A DNA stretch of 64,000 bases from Dendrobium chrysotoxum (GCA_019925795.1 CM034313.1:28139710-28203709); one strand, 5' to 3'. Counted from the stretch's first letter, positions 1 through 12,039 are shown. Notes: generated by a model not told the origin, from the letters alone. Made by a program: numbers and translations.

Positions 1-505
1 ACCACTATTAGGGATCTGGGTCATAGACGTCGTCCCAATCAAGCCTTAGGACATATCATTGCATATGCCTTGGAAACCAAATATGACCTGCAGTATCCAG
101 AAGCTCCAAATGTCCCTCCTTCCTTTCTTCACAAACAATTCATTCCATGTCCTACACAGCACCCGACTACATTCGGAGCCCGCCCCGGATGTTGAGGAGG
201 AAGAGGAAGAAGCTATTCCCGTTCCTGCTACACCATATGCACCTGCTCCCCTTCGCATCGCTTCTCCTTTTGACCATCTGGTGCAGCGCTTCAGTTAGTG
301 GGAGGCCAGATTCAAATCATATGTTGCTACCCAGGAGCAGTGGCACTCTAAGGACCTACAGCACTTTACTGACTATGCTGCTTAGCAGCAACAGCAGCAT
401 GACCAGGACATTGCCTAGATGGGAGAACACTTCGCCGCCATCCATAGTTACTTCAACACACCATAGCCACCTCCTCCGTCTGATCAGCATCCACCTCCAT
501 TTTAG
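1..505 (+). pseudogene. Additional-ORF C-terminal part, Sirevirus A
   Basis: This is the C-terminal part of the additional ORF that these Sireviruses carry downstream of pol. The start reads TIRDLGHRRRPNQALGHIIA and aligns by eye with the same ORF at 40725-40790 and 57410-57470. One frameshift lies near 115-150; the reading then continues in the next frame with an acidic EEEEEE stretch, a Gln-rich stretch and a proline-rich end (PPPPSDQ). In-frame stops near 297, 390 and 418 make it non-functional. The product resembles a plant transposon-associated protein family of unknown function (recalled, not searched). Its 5' part lies left of the window. Confidence 0.7.
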
Positions 506-580
506 TTTTCTGTTTTGTACTGTTTGTTTTTCTGTTTGTACTGTTGTCCCTGTTTATCTATTTGTCCTCCTCCTTTTTGT

Positions 581-598
581 GATGTCAAAAGGGGGAGT
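581..598 (+). other. Upstream (secondary) polypurine tract, element A
   Basis: The sequence GATGTCAAAAGGGGGAG follows the end of the additional ORF and is almost repeated about 200 bp later at the true LTR border. The same first tract occurs in elements N (41289), C (57969) and M (28541, minus strand). It probably acts as a second priming site for plus-strand DNA synthesis. Confidence 0.6.
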
Positions 599-779
599 CA
601 GTTGTAATAGTTTTTGTTCTTGATTTCATTTGTAGTAGTTTTTATTCTTGATTTTAGTTATAGTGGCTTTGTGTTTCATGTACTATTCTGGTTGTTTAAT
701 AAAATTTGAAAAAAAATTTGTTTTTTGATCTCCTAGTTCTGTTATTTGTTAAACTACTGCACATATGATTGCCATCATC

Positions 780-793
780 AAAAAGTGGGAGAT
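780..793 (+). other. Polypurine tract at 3' LTR, element A
   Basis: AAAAAGTGGGAGAT directly precedes the LTR start. Elements N and C have AAAAAGGGGGAGAT at the same place, so one G-to-T change has occurred here. This is the expected RNase H-resistant primer for plus-strand synthesis. Confidence 0.75.
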
Positions 794-1759
794 TATTGCA
801 AATCTGGTTTTGATGATGACAAACATATTTCTATTGTGTTTTGCTTGGCTAAACCATTTTAGATACAAAAGATCAAGAGTAACTCAAGCCAACTCAAGAT
901 CGGGTCCAAGTGTGTCCAAATGTATTTTTTTTTGTTTTCTTGAGTCAATTGTAATGTAACTGATCCCCTAGCTAAGTAACCTTACACACACACACCCAGG
1001 GGGAGAGCTTGAGTGAATTAGAGTTTCTGTTCTGTTTTTGTTCAGATCGTCCTGGACGATTTTCACATCATCCTGGACGATCCAGTAAAAATAGAAACCC
1101 TAATTAGGGCAATCAAGTTAAGTGTTTCTGATTAAACAGATCATCCTGGACGATCCCTAGATCGTACGGATGACATGCTCAAATCAGAAACTCTCAGCCA
1201 CTAGATCAAGTTAGGCAAGTTTTTATTTTAAGATATTTGGTCTGATCGTCCTGGACGATATGTGTATCATCCTGGACGATCCAGTACAACCATGCCTAAA
1301 TTAGTTTGGTACTTAAGGAAAGCAACTATTATTTAATTGATACGATCATATCGTTCGGGATGATCGCAAGATTCCGGGATGATCAGGATCGTCTAATGTG
1401 TTTCAGCTGTACGTCTACAGCAGTGCTCAAGATGATTTGGCCATTATTTGAGCTAATCGTACAGGATGATATACGTATTATCCTCGAAGATCAAGTCATT
1501 TTTAGGTCATCCAGCACAAGTTTCTCTAGATGACCAGAGCGGTCTTCTGGACGAAATTCATCAATTTACACTAATCGTCCCGGACGATCGTAGAATCGTA
1601 CGGGACGATCCGAACAACTTTTTCTACTGATAGTCCAGAAGAGCCAGATCGTCCAGGCTGAAATAACTGATTTTGAACTGATCGTACAGGATGATTTATC
1701 GATCGTCCTGGATGATCTAGGCTGACCAGTTGAGATTTAGGATAAATTTTGAGCCCTCA

Positions 1760-1767
1760 TATAAAAG
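1760..1767 (+). promoter_or_regulatory. LTR TATA box, element A
   Basis: TATAAAAG lies just after the palindrome array. It is conserved in the related LTRs at 26603-26610 and 61346-61353. It should set the transcription start, leaving roughly 700 bp of R plus U5. Confidence 0.65.
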
Positions 1768-1987
1768 ATCTTTTTCTTTGAACAAGAAAAATCTTTTTTC
1801 CACTTTCCTTTCCAGAGAAACCATAGAGAGAGAGAGAGTTTGGGAGAGAGTGAGAGGATCTTGTGAGGGGGAGTTTGTGAAGGGTTCACAAATGTTGCTC
1901 CAAGCAAGGATCAGAGTCATCTTCTCCGCTCGTCGTCTTTCTTCGTGTTGGTGTTCTTTGGGAGAAGATCGTTCGCAAGAAGATCCG

Positions 1988-2145
1988 GGTTCTCTGTGCG
2001 CTTTAGGAGGAAGAAAAATGAGTTCAGGTTCTCTGCCTGCTTCAGGAGGAAGTGAAAGGAGTTTGAGGTTCTCTTCCTGCTTCAGGAGGAAGCAAAAGGA
2101 GGTCAGGTTCTCTGTCTCACCGTGTCGGTGAAAAGGAGTTTTTGT
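1988..2145 (+). repeat. Four ~39-bp tandem repeats in LTR A
   Basis: Units start at 1988, 2027, 2067 and 2106, each opening GGTTCTCT and ending in a GAGGAAG...AAAAGGAG stretch. The solo LTR at 25593 has three units (26835, 26876, 26915) and LTR E has two (61576, 61615), so copy number changes between close relatives. Confidence 0.75.
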
Positions 2146-2491
2146 ACAGGCTTCTCCACCTTGCTGTGGGAGTAAAAGGAGAGACACTTTGGTTTAGTGC
2201 AATACCCAGAGGGGAGGCTCTGGGGAGTGGACGTAGGTCAAGTTGACCGAACCACTATAAAAATCTGGTGTGTTCTTTCTAATTACTTTCTGCACTTTAG
2301 TTTTTCTGTGATTATCTGCTTGGGTGAAATTTGTGTTAATCTTTTCATTTGAATATTTACTTATTTTTGCTGCATATTAAAGAAAACATTTTCACTGTTG
2401 CTCTCGAATTTTTAAATAACCAATTCACCCCCCCTCTTGCTTAGCCTCGGGACTAGTTCATCAGGGCATAACATCTCTATCAAACTTTCAG

Positions 2492-3418
2492 GTTGGTGGA
2501 GACTTTAAATGTGTGTTGTCCCAAGAGGAAAAATGAGGTGGGAAAAGATTCATTATGTCTCAAGGATCTATGGATATGAAGAATTTCATGATCCATAATG
2601 ATCTCCATGAGGTGGGGTCTATGGGTCCCAAGTTCACTTGGTGCAACAATAAGTCAGGAGGTGCTCGGATCTTAGAGAAGTTGGATAGATGTCTTGTTAA
2701 TTCCACTGCTTTGAATTCCATTCATCTTGCACTGGTGAAACACCTTTCAAGGATAGCATCGGACCATTGTCCAATTCTTTTGGAAATTTTGAAACCAGTG
2801 GAGAGAGTTAATAGAGGAATACATTATGAAGATGTATGGTCGTCTTACCACGGGGCTGTTGCTTTGGTGGAGAAAACGTGGAAGAAGGACAGTGGAAATG
2901 ACCCGGCATTGTCTCTCAACCGGAAATTTAAGAGAACTCTAAGAGCTCTTTTCTATTGGAGTAGAGCTAAGTTTAAAAATCTGAACTTGGTAAGGGATAA
3001 ATTGAAGGAAGAAATTTTGGAAATTCAAATGAAGGAAGCCGAAGGAGAGTTATCAATAGAAAATCTGTTGCTACTTAGATTTAAAGTCAATGAGCTCAAT
3101 GTTACATTATCACGGCTAAATTCTTGGTGGAGGCAATGTGCTAAAGAAAAGTGGATGGAAAATGGAGACACCAACTCTTCATTCTTTCATGCCTTTGCTA
3201 ATGCTAGGAGAAATCAGAATTGGATTAGCCATATCAGAACTCAAGATGGGTCGATTATTGAGGATATAACTGAAATTCATAAAGCCTTTACAGACTTATT
3301 CAATCAAAAATGGAAGGATAGGGAGTGCTTGTTGGATGGCTGGCCAACTCCCTCTAGTGTGATTGGTGATGAGGACCGTAGCATGCTGGATGCAGAATTT
3401 ACTATGGAAGAAATGTAG
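2492..3418 (+). pseudogene. LINE ORF2 endonuclease domain and linker
   Basis: The reading frame from 2492 shows GGDF, then DLHEVGSMGPKFTW, LDRCLVN and, at 2758, SDHCPILL. These are the hallmark blocks of the apurinic-type endonuclease/phosphatase fold that nicks target DNA for LINE insertion. The SDH catalytic histidine region is kept; the N of the usual GDFN has become K. A TGA at 2534 and a TAG at 3416 interrupt the frame. The open part is 2555-3418 (287 residues). The linker FFHAFANARRNQNWISHI is typical of the stretch before RT. Confidence 0.85.
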
Positions 3419-4969
3419 GAGGTGGTGTTCAAGGCCGGACCTAACATATCACTGGGATTGGATGGGATTACTTTCTCTTTTGTCAAAGATTTCTGGAAGA
3501 TTGTTAAGAATGATATTTGGCAGGCTGTTAGGCACTTTCTTCATTCGGGAGTGATGCATCATTCTTGAAAGGAAACGTTGATTGTTTTAATTCCTAAGAT
3601 CAAAAATCCTCAGGCGGTTTCCAATTTCAGGCCAATTAGTCTTTGTATGACTATTTACAATATCATTGCAAAAATGTTATTGAGCAGGATGGAGAGGGCC
3701 ACTCAAAAGATCATTTCGACAGATCAAGCTGCATTTATCAGAGGAAGATTTTTGGCTGAGCATGTGCTACTTGCTCAAGAAATCTTCAACAAGTTTCGGT
3801 ATTCTAAAGCTAAGAAAAGACTCTTGGCTATCAAGTTGGACATGGAGCAAGCGTATGATAGCATGGGGTGGCAAGCTCTAAGGCAAGTACTTAACCATTT
3901 TAATTTTTCTAACAAATTTAGGGATCTTATAATGCAATGCATTTGTGACCCTAAATATTGCATCTTGATTAATGGCAAGAAAATAGATTGGATCATAGGT
4001 AAGTGTGGGTTTAGAAAAGGTTGTCCCTTGTCTCCATATTTGTTTATACTTTGCTCCCAGGTTTTTTCGGATGCTAAAAACAAGAAGGAAAGCTATTTTG
4101 GGATCTCTATTACTCCTAGTGCTCCCAAAGTATCACATTTACTTTATGCTGATGATGTTTTAATCTTCTCGGAGGCTAATGTTAGAAAGATTAAGGAGTT
4201 GAAGAGCATTATCTCCCAATATTGCAAGTGGGCAGGACAATGTGTCAATCAATCCAAATCTATGATTGTGTTTGGCAAGCATACCAGAATCTGCTTGAAG
4301 AAGAAGATTGGAAGGATACTCAAGTACAAAGTTGTTAATGAGATTACTTATCTTGGTGTGAAGCTAACATTAAGGAGGATGGTTGCTTTGGATTTTCAAA
4401 CTTTGCTAGAGGCGGCATCTAACAAACTTAACACTTGGGGGAAGCATTGTATCTCATTGGAAGGGAAGATAATTCTTGTTAAATCAGCATTTCTATCTCT
4501 CCCAATGTTTCTATCTTCCCTTACTTTGGTTCCTTTGAGCATTCTTAAAGAGTTTGACAAGTTGTGGAGAGGATTCTTGTGGAATAAGAAGAATGCTAGC
4601 GCCGGGCTGCACTATGTTTCTTGGGAACTGCTTTGCAAACCAAAGAATGAAGGAGGACGGGGCCTATTTTCTGTGGTTTCAAAGATTGGACCTCTCCGAG
4701 CAGAGGTTGCTTGGGATTTTGTCATGAAGACTGATTCGTTGCTCTATAATGCTCTTAGAAACAAATATGGTGATGATATTTGGAATGAACCGGTGAGGAA
4801 TGACTGCTCTCCTACGTGGAAGGTTATTACCATGGGAGCTATCTATATGAGGAACATTGTCAGATGGAAGGTAGCTAATGGTAAGTCTATTAATTGGATG
4901 CTTGACTCTTGGGTTCTTGATAGAAGCTTCGCTAAGTGGCCAACCTTGAGGATTCTAACTTCAGTTTAA
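3419..4969 (+). pseudogene. LINE reverse transcriptase domain
   Basis: The RT domain is in the same frame as the endonuclease. The block GLDGITFSFVKDFWKIVK is followed by a TGA near 3566, then a 463-residue open stretch from 3578. Visible RT blocks are NFRPISLC, QAAFIRGR, LAIKLDMEQAYDSMGW (catalytic Asp kept), KGCPLSPYLF, and LLYADDVLIF at 4142-4171 with both catalytic Asp. The C-terminal part (WRGFLWNKKN, VSWELLCKPKNEGGRG) is the usual plant LINE thumb/connection. A frameshift lies between about 4960 and 5035. The catalytic residues survive but the whole ORF does not. Confidence 0.9.
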
Positions 4970-5034
4970 GCAAGTTTATTTTGGATGGTGGTTAGAATGT
5001 AAAGTAGCTGCAGGTATTCTTTGGAGATCAGCTG

Positions 5035-6153
5035 GTGGATCTCATCACTCAAACTCTGATTGCTGCTAACAATGAGAGAGATCAAATGGAACTGAAAACA
5101 AAGATTTCTGGAAAATTAATTACAGCTATGTCTTATGATGCTTTGTTGGAACGTAATACAGATAATAACCATTGGACGTGGATGAAGAAATTAAAACTAA
5201 GACCAAGAGTTGAAATGTTTTGGTGAAGGCTTTATAATGAAGCTGTCCCTTTAAATTCATTTTTGGTAAAAAGAAGATTGAGATTGGTTGCTGCTTGCCC
5301 GAGAGGTTGTCTTGAGGATGAGGACTGCAGTCATATAGCGGGAAGCTGTACTAACCTGCAGAACGTTATCACCCTGCTCAACGGTTGGGGATTTCAAATT
5401 CTGATATTTAAAGATTTTAAAAATTGCTTGGATGGGCTTAAAAGGTACGCAGGTTACCGATCCTTTATCGCTAATCTTTACTGTACATCTGTATTCCTTG
5501 TTTGGAAAAGTAGATGTAAACTGGTGCATGAAAGAACGGAGGATTCGGATGTTACCATAGAAGTTAACTCTATTTCTATGACTACGGTTAACAACTTTAT
5601 TAATCTTTTCTCGGACAACTGGGATGTCAACCAGCGCAAGCTGTCATATTCTTGGCAACCTCCTCCACCCGGGTGGATAAAGATTAATGTAGATGCTGCA
5701 TTGAAGAGTAACAACATGGCTGGGATTGGTGGAGTTATTAGGGCTGATAGAGGGCGGTTTTTGTTAGCATTTGGTGCGCCGTACATGCATTGGGATATTG
5801 CTCAAGTGGAGTTGATGGCTTTTTATAGCCTGAAGAATTTTAAGCAAGAGTGGATGTGTGAATCTCAAGGTGTGATGATAGAAGGTGATAACCTCAATGT
5901 TATTAAAATTCTTCAAGCTGCTTTAAAGGAATGGAAGAACAAAGGGAGAATATATCATAATTTGTCTTTTTTACAGGACTTCAACCAAGCTCTATTTTCT
6001 TTTTGTAATAGAGGGTGTAACAAATTAGCGAATGTTTGTGCTAATTTGGGTGTGAAATCTTCCTTTATTTGGTCGGATCTTAATGATGTAGAGATTCCTC
6101 CTTCATTCCTATCTTGTTTGAAGGAGGAATGTGATGCTTTAGGTTATTTTTGA
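5035..6153 (+). pseudogene. LINE zf-RVT-like region and RNase H domain
   Basis: This continues the LINE polyprotein in a shifted frame, with one TGA at 5224. NNHWTWMKKLKL and CPRGC..DEDCSHIAGSC form the Cys/His-rich region found after RT in plant LINEs. From about 5665, PPPGWIKINVDAALK starts an RNase H-like domain. The Asp (VDAA), Glu (QVELMAF) and Asp (EGDNLNV) positions expected for its metal site are all present, so the domain looks recently active compared with the frameshifted upstream part. It ends at 6153, 50 bp before the A tail. Confidence 0.85.
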
Positions 6154-6788
6154 GTTGGTTGTAATTAGCTTTTCTTTTTTAATGCAATTGTGCATTCTTC
6201 TAAAAAAAAAGTTGCTTATTTAACTATAAACAATTTATAGATTAATAATCCCCAAGTGCAAGGGCTACTAATCCATAAATCCTAAATCTTATAAATAAAA
6301 TGCAATCAACCGCCATATAGGATAGATGACCCCAAAATTTTTTGAAGATTTATTAATGGTTTATTAAAAGATAACCTTTCAAATTATTATGCATGCCCTC
6401 TAAATGAAAGCTAGCATGATGTATGAGATCAATGATTAATTAGTGTTTGATTAAGGGTTATAACTCTTATATAGCCATACCTTCCATAAGTGGATGCTAG
6501 CATGGTTCATGAACCCTCAATTGGTTATTGAAAATTTATTAAAATCCCTTCATGAGATGTGTGTGCCCTCCTAAAAGGAATCATGCGCCACATAAAAGAT
6601 TATAGGGCAATTTAATGTGTATTAAAGGCTTTAAATTTAATGCTAAAAAGCCCTCCAAATGAAATCAAGCATTAAGCATAAAAACCTAATTATTTATTCA
6701 AGATTAGTTATCAAATTTATTTTGTTAAACTATTATTTAATTAAATAATTCATCAAATTAATGTTGTTCTTATATTTTAAACTTTTCT

Positions 6789-6790
<2 letters not shown>

Positions 6791-6829
<39 letters not shown>
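6791..6829. repeat. (TA)n microsatellite
   Basis: An uninterrupted TA run of about 39 bp in an AT-rich stretch. Confidence 0.95.
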
Positions 6830-6834
<5 letters not shown>

Positions 6835-9800
6835 TTTTTATTATCTAATAAATTTTTAATTAAATTTAAATAATAATTAATTAATTATCATTAATTTTTA
6901 TTCAAAAATTTTATTTAAATTCAAATTATTAATCTTATATTTTATTTGATTTTATTTAATTAATTATATATATTGTATTTATTTAATTATGTTTGAAATT
7001 AAGAATTTAATGAATTATTTTAATGACTTAATTATTAACAAAAGAAAGGTAATTTGATTTTGATATCAAATGAACTCAATACTTTGTGAAATTGATATCA
7101 TAAGTTAGGAATAACCAATATATAAATCTCTAAAAGTTTCAGATTAATATGATTTATATTATTTTCAATAAATTTATTTAATTAATATTTAATTATGGGT
7201 TAACAAATTATTAATTAAATTTTAATGAAAATTGGTTTTGGATTTTAATTTTGTTTGGATTGTACAATTGATTTAGATTAATTGAAGGTGGTTTTACATT
7301 TTTATGAATTTTATTTAATTTATTAAAAATTATTGATGTTTAACTCTTAAAGAAGGGTTAATTTTGATTAATTATTTTTTGAAGATTAATTAATGTCAAA
7401 TCAAGATGAATTTAGTTTCTTGGATGTGTAATATGTCTAAGTTTGCTGGGTTTGAAGTTTCATCCCTTTTGGATGTGTAAGTGAATTCCTAGGAGTTTTC
7501 TAAACTCACTAGACAATGTCCTTAATTGTTGTCCTTAGGTGTCAATAGTATTTGAATGGGTTAAAAAATCATTGTCACTAACCCTTGGTTACACATATGT
7601 AAAAAAAACATAGCAACCATGGTGTCTTAACTCTATGTGAAGAAAAAGCAATGAATTTATAATTATACAAGTGAACTTTTGACTTGAATATTTAGAAATT
7701 TATTTATTGAACAGCCATAGATGATGTTAACTAAGTGATCCTATGATAAGTCAACAATATGGTATAACATCATTTAGCTAGGCTTGAGCTATATTCATTG
7801 ATTATATGGATATGAATTAAGGAAAATTTGGTAACAATAATTATACAATTATTCTTTACATATCCAAAAATCTAGGTTAATTTTTTTTGTTTGAAATATG
7901 ACTGTTCACTAGTTTCATAGGACATTCATATGTATGAATTGAATCAAACTAGAATTTATGATGAATTTTAAAAAAATCTTGGTCAATTCATGACCTAGGT
8001 TTTTGAAAATTCAAATATAAGTGATATTCCATTCAAATAACCCTAATAAAATTATTGAATATATGAGACATTCAACAATTTATCTCAGTGAAATCAGAAT
8101 TTGAATTATGTAAATATCCAAAGAGTAATTATGAAAATTTTAAAAACACTATAAATGAAATTACTCTTTGTATATTAATTATTTGTGTCCAATTTTATTT
8201 TTAAATGATAGTGAATTAAATTCTTAAGAAAATGAGGGGTCGTATGCTAAATATGGTTTAGTATTTTATTTATAATGATTTTTAGATAATTTAAATGGTA
8301 TTTTTAATTCATTTTTATTAGGTAGATAATAGTGGCGATGACTTCACAGGTGCAAACAAGCTACTGGAACACGCAAAAGACAGTGATGCTAGTGTGGTTC
8401 ATTTTACATGTAGCAGCTTGTGGTTGATTACTTAACCATGTCGGACAAAACATGAAATTGTCTGATCTACATTGATTGAGATGGACGAGTAGGAATGAAT
8501 CAGATGAAATCCCATCCAACTAGCTGCTCATGTCCATCAGATCAGGTGAATAGAATGATGAAATCATGGCCCTTAATATCAAATAAAGGAAATATATAGC
8601 CATGATTTTATCTTCTATATTTAGATACTACAAACCCTAGGTTTAGATTTTTCTTTAAACTTTACATATAACAGGTTAAATGGCATGATATTTTATATGC
8701 TAATAACAAATGATTAAATAAAGAGTGGGGAATATATGTTTAGATTTTAAATGCAATATTTTGAAAGTTATTTAGTAATGAAATGTAAGACCTAGGGTTT
8801 CAATTTTTTCTCAACACAAGCGATCTCAGGGAAAGTTTAAGGTCTTATTTTCCTTGTCAAGAGCTCCTCAGGAGCTCTAATGAAGACAATGAGCTCTAGA
8901 AATGAACAAATGAGAAGTTTAGCTCACTTGAATGGATAGTTTCTCTATTCTCCATCGATCTTACTGATGGCAACCCCCAAATGGCACAAAAATGATAGGG
9001 AAATGCATAGGGAACTCTGGGAGAGCAAAATAGAAATATTAGAGTACATGGAGGACACCTGGAGTGAATGTTAGGGTAAATCAACATCAGACAGGCTTTG
9101 CCCTATTCCAGCATTAGAGATGCTTATGAATGGGATTGCTTAGGGATTTTGCTTGGAAGAGTGACAACCGACTCAAGAAGTTAGGCAGCTGAGGGATTGG
9201 CTTGTAGTAGAGGGAAAGTGACTTGCAATCATTTTCACATATAGGGGACCACCATGACTGCTAGGGTAGAACTAGGAGCTAAGTTGGGTTAGGTTGGAGT
9301 CTTGGAAGATTCTAGAATTGATATGAACAGCTGGGTGGGCCTAGGTTAGGAGAGATGAGGAGCTCTTGGTTGTTTGACCCTTTGAATCTGTGTGAGCTTT
9401 TATCAACCATTTGACCAGTCAACTTGGTTAGGGGATGGTAAGGTGGTAGATTGGGATGCTTAGGTGTTGTTGCGGTGGAATGCCATGGCTTTGAAGAAAT
9501 AAGCTTAGAGTTTAAGTGGATGGTAAAGTGTATGTGAGGGTTTGACCAAACCTAAAGAGTTGACTAGGTCAAACTCACTTAGATATGTCCTCATAGTAAA
9601 TTTTGATGGGCTTGAGCTATGAAATGAAATATTATTAAGATTTGATGAAGCTTCGATAATTTGATTTGATCATAAATGGTGATTTCATCCAAATTGGTTT
9701 TGTTTGAGCAGATTTGGGTCTAGTTAGCAAAATTAATTATTAACTGGGCCAGGGTGAGCAATCACGTCCATTTCATTAGGAGTGATATTCAAAAAAATTT

Positions 9801-10019
9801 GCTGAACATAAGGGGTGATTTGGAGCTTAAATGAAGGTGATGAGCATTATGATCAATTGAGCTAGCTTAAGCTAGCCCAATTAAGTCAGATGCATCAATC
9901 ACCAACCCAAGGAGCCAATGATGCATGACTTGCAGTGTGAAACCTGTAATGATGTGATTTGAAGATGATTGAGGTCATGAAGGCCAGTGTCCCTAGTAAG
10001 GTAAGCACTGGGTTATTGA

Positions 10020-10440
10020 CTATAGGTTAAGGCTGTTAGTCAATCAAGTGATTATAGTTTGATGATTATTGATTGTTGAAGCAAAGTTTAACCAATGTGA
10101 TTGGAAATCCAATATGATTTTGAATCAGCTGGATGTTTATAAATCACTTGATTGTGAATCAATTGATTGTCATCTGAGTGATTATAGGTTAACTGAATGT
10201 TGGCTTTATGATTGAAGCTTGATTGAGTGTGTGTAGGTTGAATGTAATTGATGATGATTGACTGATTATATTGTAGATTATAGAGTTGATTGAAGTACAA
10301 ATTGATTAAGGCATGGATGAAGGTTGATTGATTACTTGAAGATGGCTGAATGTATGATTGATTGAAATATAGTTTTATGGATTGCTTGAAGATGATTGAA
10401 TGTTTGGTTGATTGGATATGTAGGGATGATTAAAAATTGG
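10020..10440. repeat. Degenerate TGATTGATTG-rich block
   Basis: The words GATTGATTGA, GATGATTGA and their variants recur every 10-30 bp for about 400 bp without strict periodicity. The shadow ORFs here are products of the simple composition. Confidence 0.55.
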
Positions 10441-12039
10441 GTGATTATCAACCACCAGATTGATAATCAAAAGTCTGGGTAGTTTAGCATGATGACCTCA
10501 AATAAAAAATAGGTCAACAATAGAGAGATGAGAAGACTAAGCTACTAGAAGAAAAAAATGTTAATTAATGCTATAATTAAGGTAAGAATAGAAGAATTCC
10601 AGAAGTTCCCCCTAAATTCCCTAATGTTGGGTGGATGTCACTTCCATCCACAATTAGCTACTATCAAAGAAGAGAATGTCATCTAGATAGCCAACTCTCC
10701 ACCCCTTTCACCCTACAAGAAACAAGTTCTTTCTCCCTTATCTGAGAGGAAGAGAAAATTTAAATCTCTACTAGATGGGTTGGTCCATGATTGAGAAACC
10801 AATTATTTACAATCAAAGACTGAATTCTTTTAAACAGTCAAAGATGTAATCACAAATAATGATGAATCATAGTTACATAAAGTAAAGGTAGCTCAAACTC
10901 CAGTTAAGTGAAGAGTAACTTCTGGAGGTCACAAGCCAGTCATCACTGTGGACTACCATCGAGGACCAAAGAAGTTCTTGGTAGTCAACGATAAAGAGGT
11001 GTCATCTAGTACTCAAATTCATAATACTCCATTGAAATATATGAGATATGGAGCCTTGGACCATTAAGGGTACAATATGATATCTTTCCCTTCATTGAAT
11101 CAATCCAAAAAATATCCAAGTAAAGATTCTCATCACTTTTTTTGTTCACAACTCACCAAAAGTTGACCGACACCACTAAGATGGTAGCCAATCATCTCTT
11201 TATCCTGATAAATGGAAGATGAAATCAAAAACCAGCCAACCTTATTAACTTATAGGAAGAAGGTTTAGTGGCCCAAGATGGTTGACACATAGACTACACT
11301 TATTACCTATAAGAATAGTGAATCAAAGGAAAGAACAAGCAAAAATAAAATTCTAATTGAATGATCATTTACTAAATAATAAACTCTTGTATACGGACAT
11401 AATGTGTTTCAAAGATCAATCGAAGAAATGATGAATCACCTGAAAGATAGTATTAAACAAATAGATGAAGAAAATGTTGCTGATATGGCTGTTGTAAATT
11501 TGCAAGATGAGAAAATGTTCGAGAGTATTCACATGGTAGACACTCAATCCTCAACATAGAAAGAAGAAGGTAAAGTTAAAGCTAATCCTAAAGATGTGGA
11601 GGTTGTGGAAGGTGATAGACCAGATCAAACTCAATGTTTATTAGATCAACTAAATTATAAGGATGAGAAAATCTCTAGGATAAAGAAGAAAATGGAAGAA
11701 ATGATAGCCACTTTGACAATTATATAAAATAAGGATTCTCCTTATTCAAATGGATAGATAGAGTCACCTCTGGATGAGTCTACACATATAAAAAATAAAA
11801 ACAAAAAAAAAAAAAGAAGAAGTAGAGAATAAATTGGTAAAGTTAGAAAGGGAGTCAGTTCAATTTATGGGCATAAAATAGATTGTAGAACCAAAAGTGA
11901 ACTAAGTATTAGTCCTACATCCAAAAGGATTTTTGCTACTTTCATTCATAAACTTTGATGGCATGGGTCATCCTAAACAGCATCTAACACATTTTAGGGA
12001 TAACTATTATAATGTTGGGGGAAGTGATGTAATACTCTT

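Larger units (their letters stand above)
794..2490 (+). repeat. 3' LTR of Sirevirus A
   Basis: The LTR starts TATTGCAAATCTGG (ancestral TG start mutated) right after the polypurine tract and ends in AACTTTCA, 1697 bp. Its close relatives are the solo LTR at 25593 and the LTRs of E. From 1045 to 1725 it contains at least 14 palindromic words of the ATCGTCCTGGACGAT type. Then come a TATA box (1760), a GA run near 1823-1836, four ~39-bp tandem repeats (1988-2145) and the conserved C-run sequence before the end. The LINE endonuclease sequence resumes at base 2491, so the right border is exact. The ORFs visible inside it are fortuitous. Confidence 0.9.
2491..6210 (+). mobile_element. L1-type LINE, 5' part removed by Sirevirus A
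   Basis: This is the 3' part of a plant L1-type non-LTR retrotransposon: endonuclease remnant, reverse transcriptase, Cys-rich zf-RVT-like region and RNase H, then a short A tail at 6202-6210. The first readable residues are VGGDF, the middle of the endonuclease, immediately after the LTR end. The element was therefore split by the insertion of A; its 5' half should lie left of the window. The ORF is in one frame to 4969 apart from stops at 2534, 3416 and near 3566, then shifts frame. Confidence 0.88.
6211..11000. other. AT-rich non-coding stretch, probable eroded repeat DNA
   Basis: No ORF or recognised domain is visible. The DNA is very AT-rich to about 8300, then becomes more mixed. Words related to TTGACCA/GGTCAA around 9400-9600 and TGATTGATTG around 10020-10440 recall, loosely, the reverse strand of 48090-49530. 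Both stretches border Tat-like gypsy remnants, so either may be part of a long gypsy LTR; this is inference and no LTR ends were located. Confidence 0.4.

Noticed and set aside
1045..1725. CRISPR-like reading of the regularly spaced palindromes
   Set aside because: Spacing is irregular, the words vary, the region is inside an LTR with TATA box and known borders, and no cas-like gene is present.
1717..2187. 156-codon minus-strand and 133-codon plus-strand ORFs in LTR A
   Set aside because: They are translations of the GA run and the 39-bp tandem repeats; the open frames change with repeat number in sister LTRs.
8440..8620. Possible inverted repeat (GATGGACGAG...CTCATGTCCATC) suggesting a small DNA transposon
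   Set aside because: Arms are short and imperfect, and no terminal repeats or target duplication could be located.
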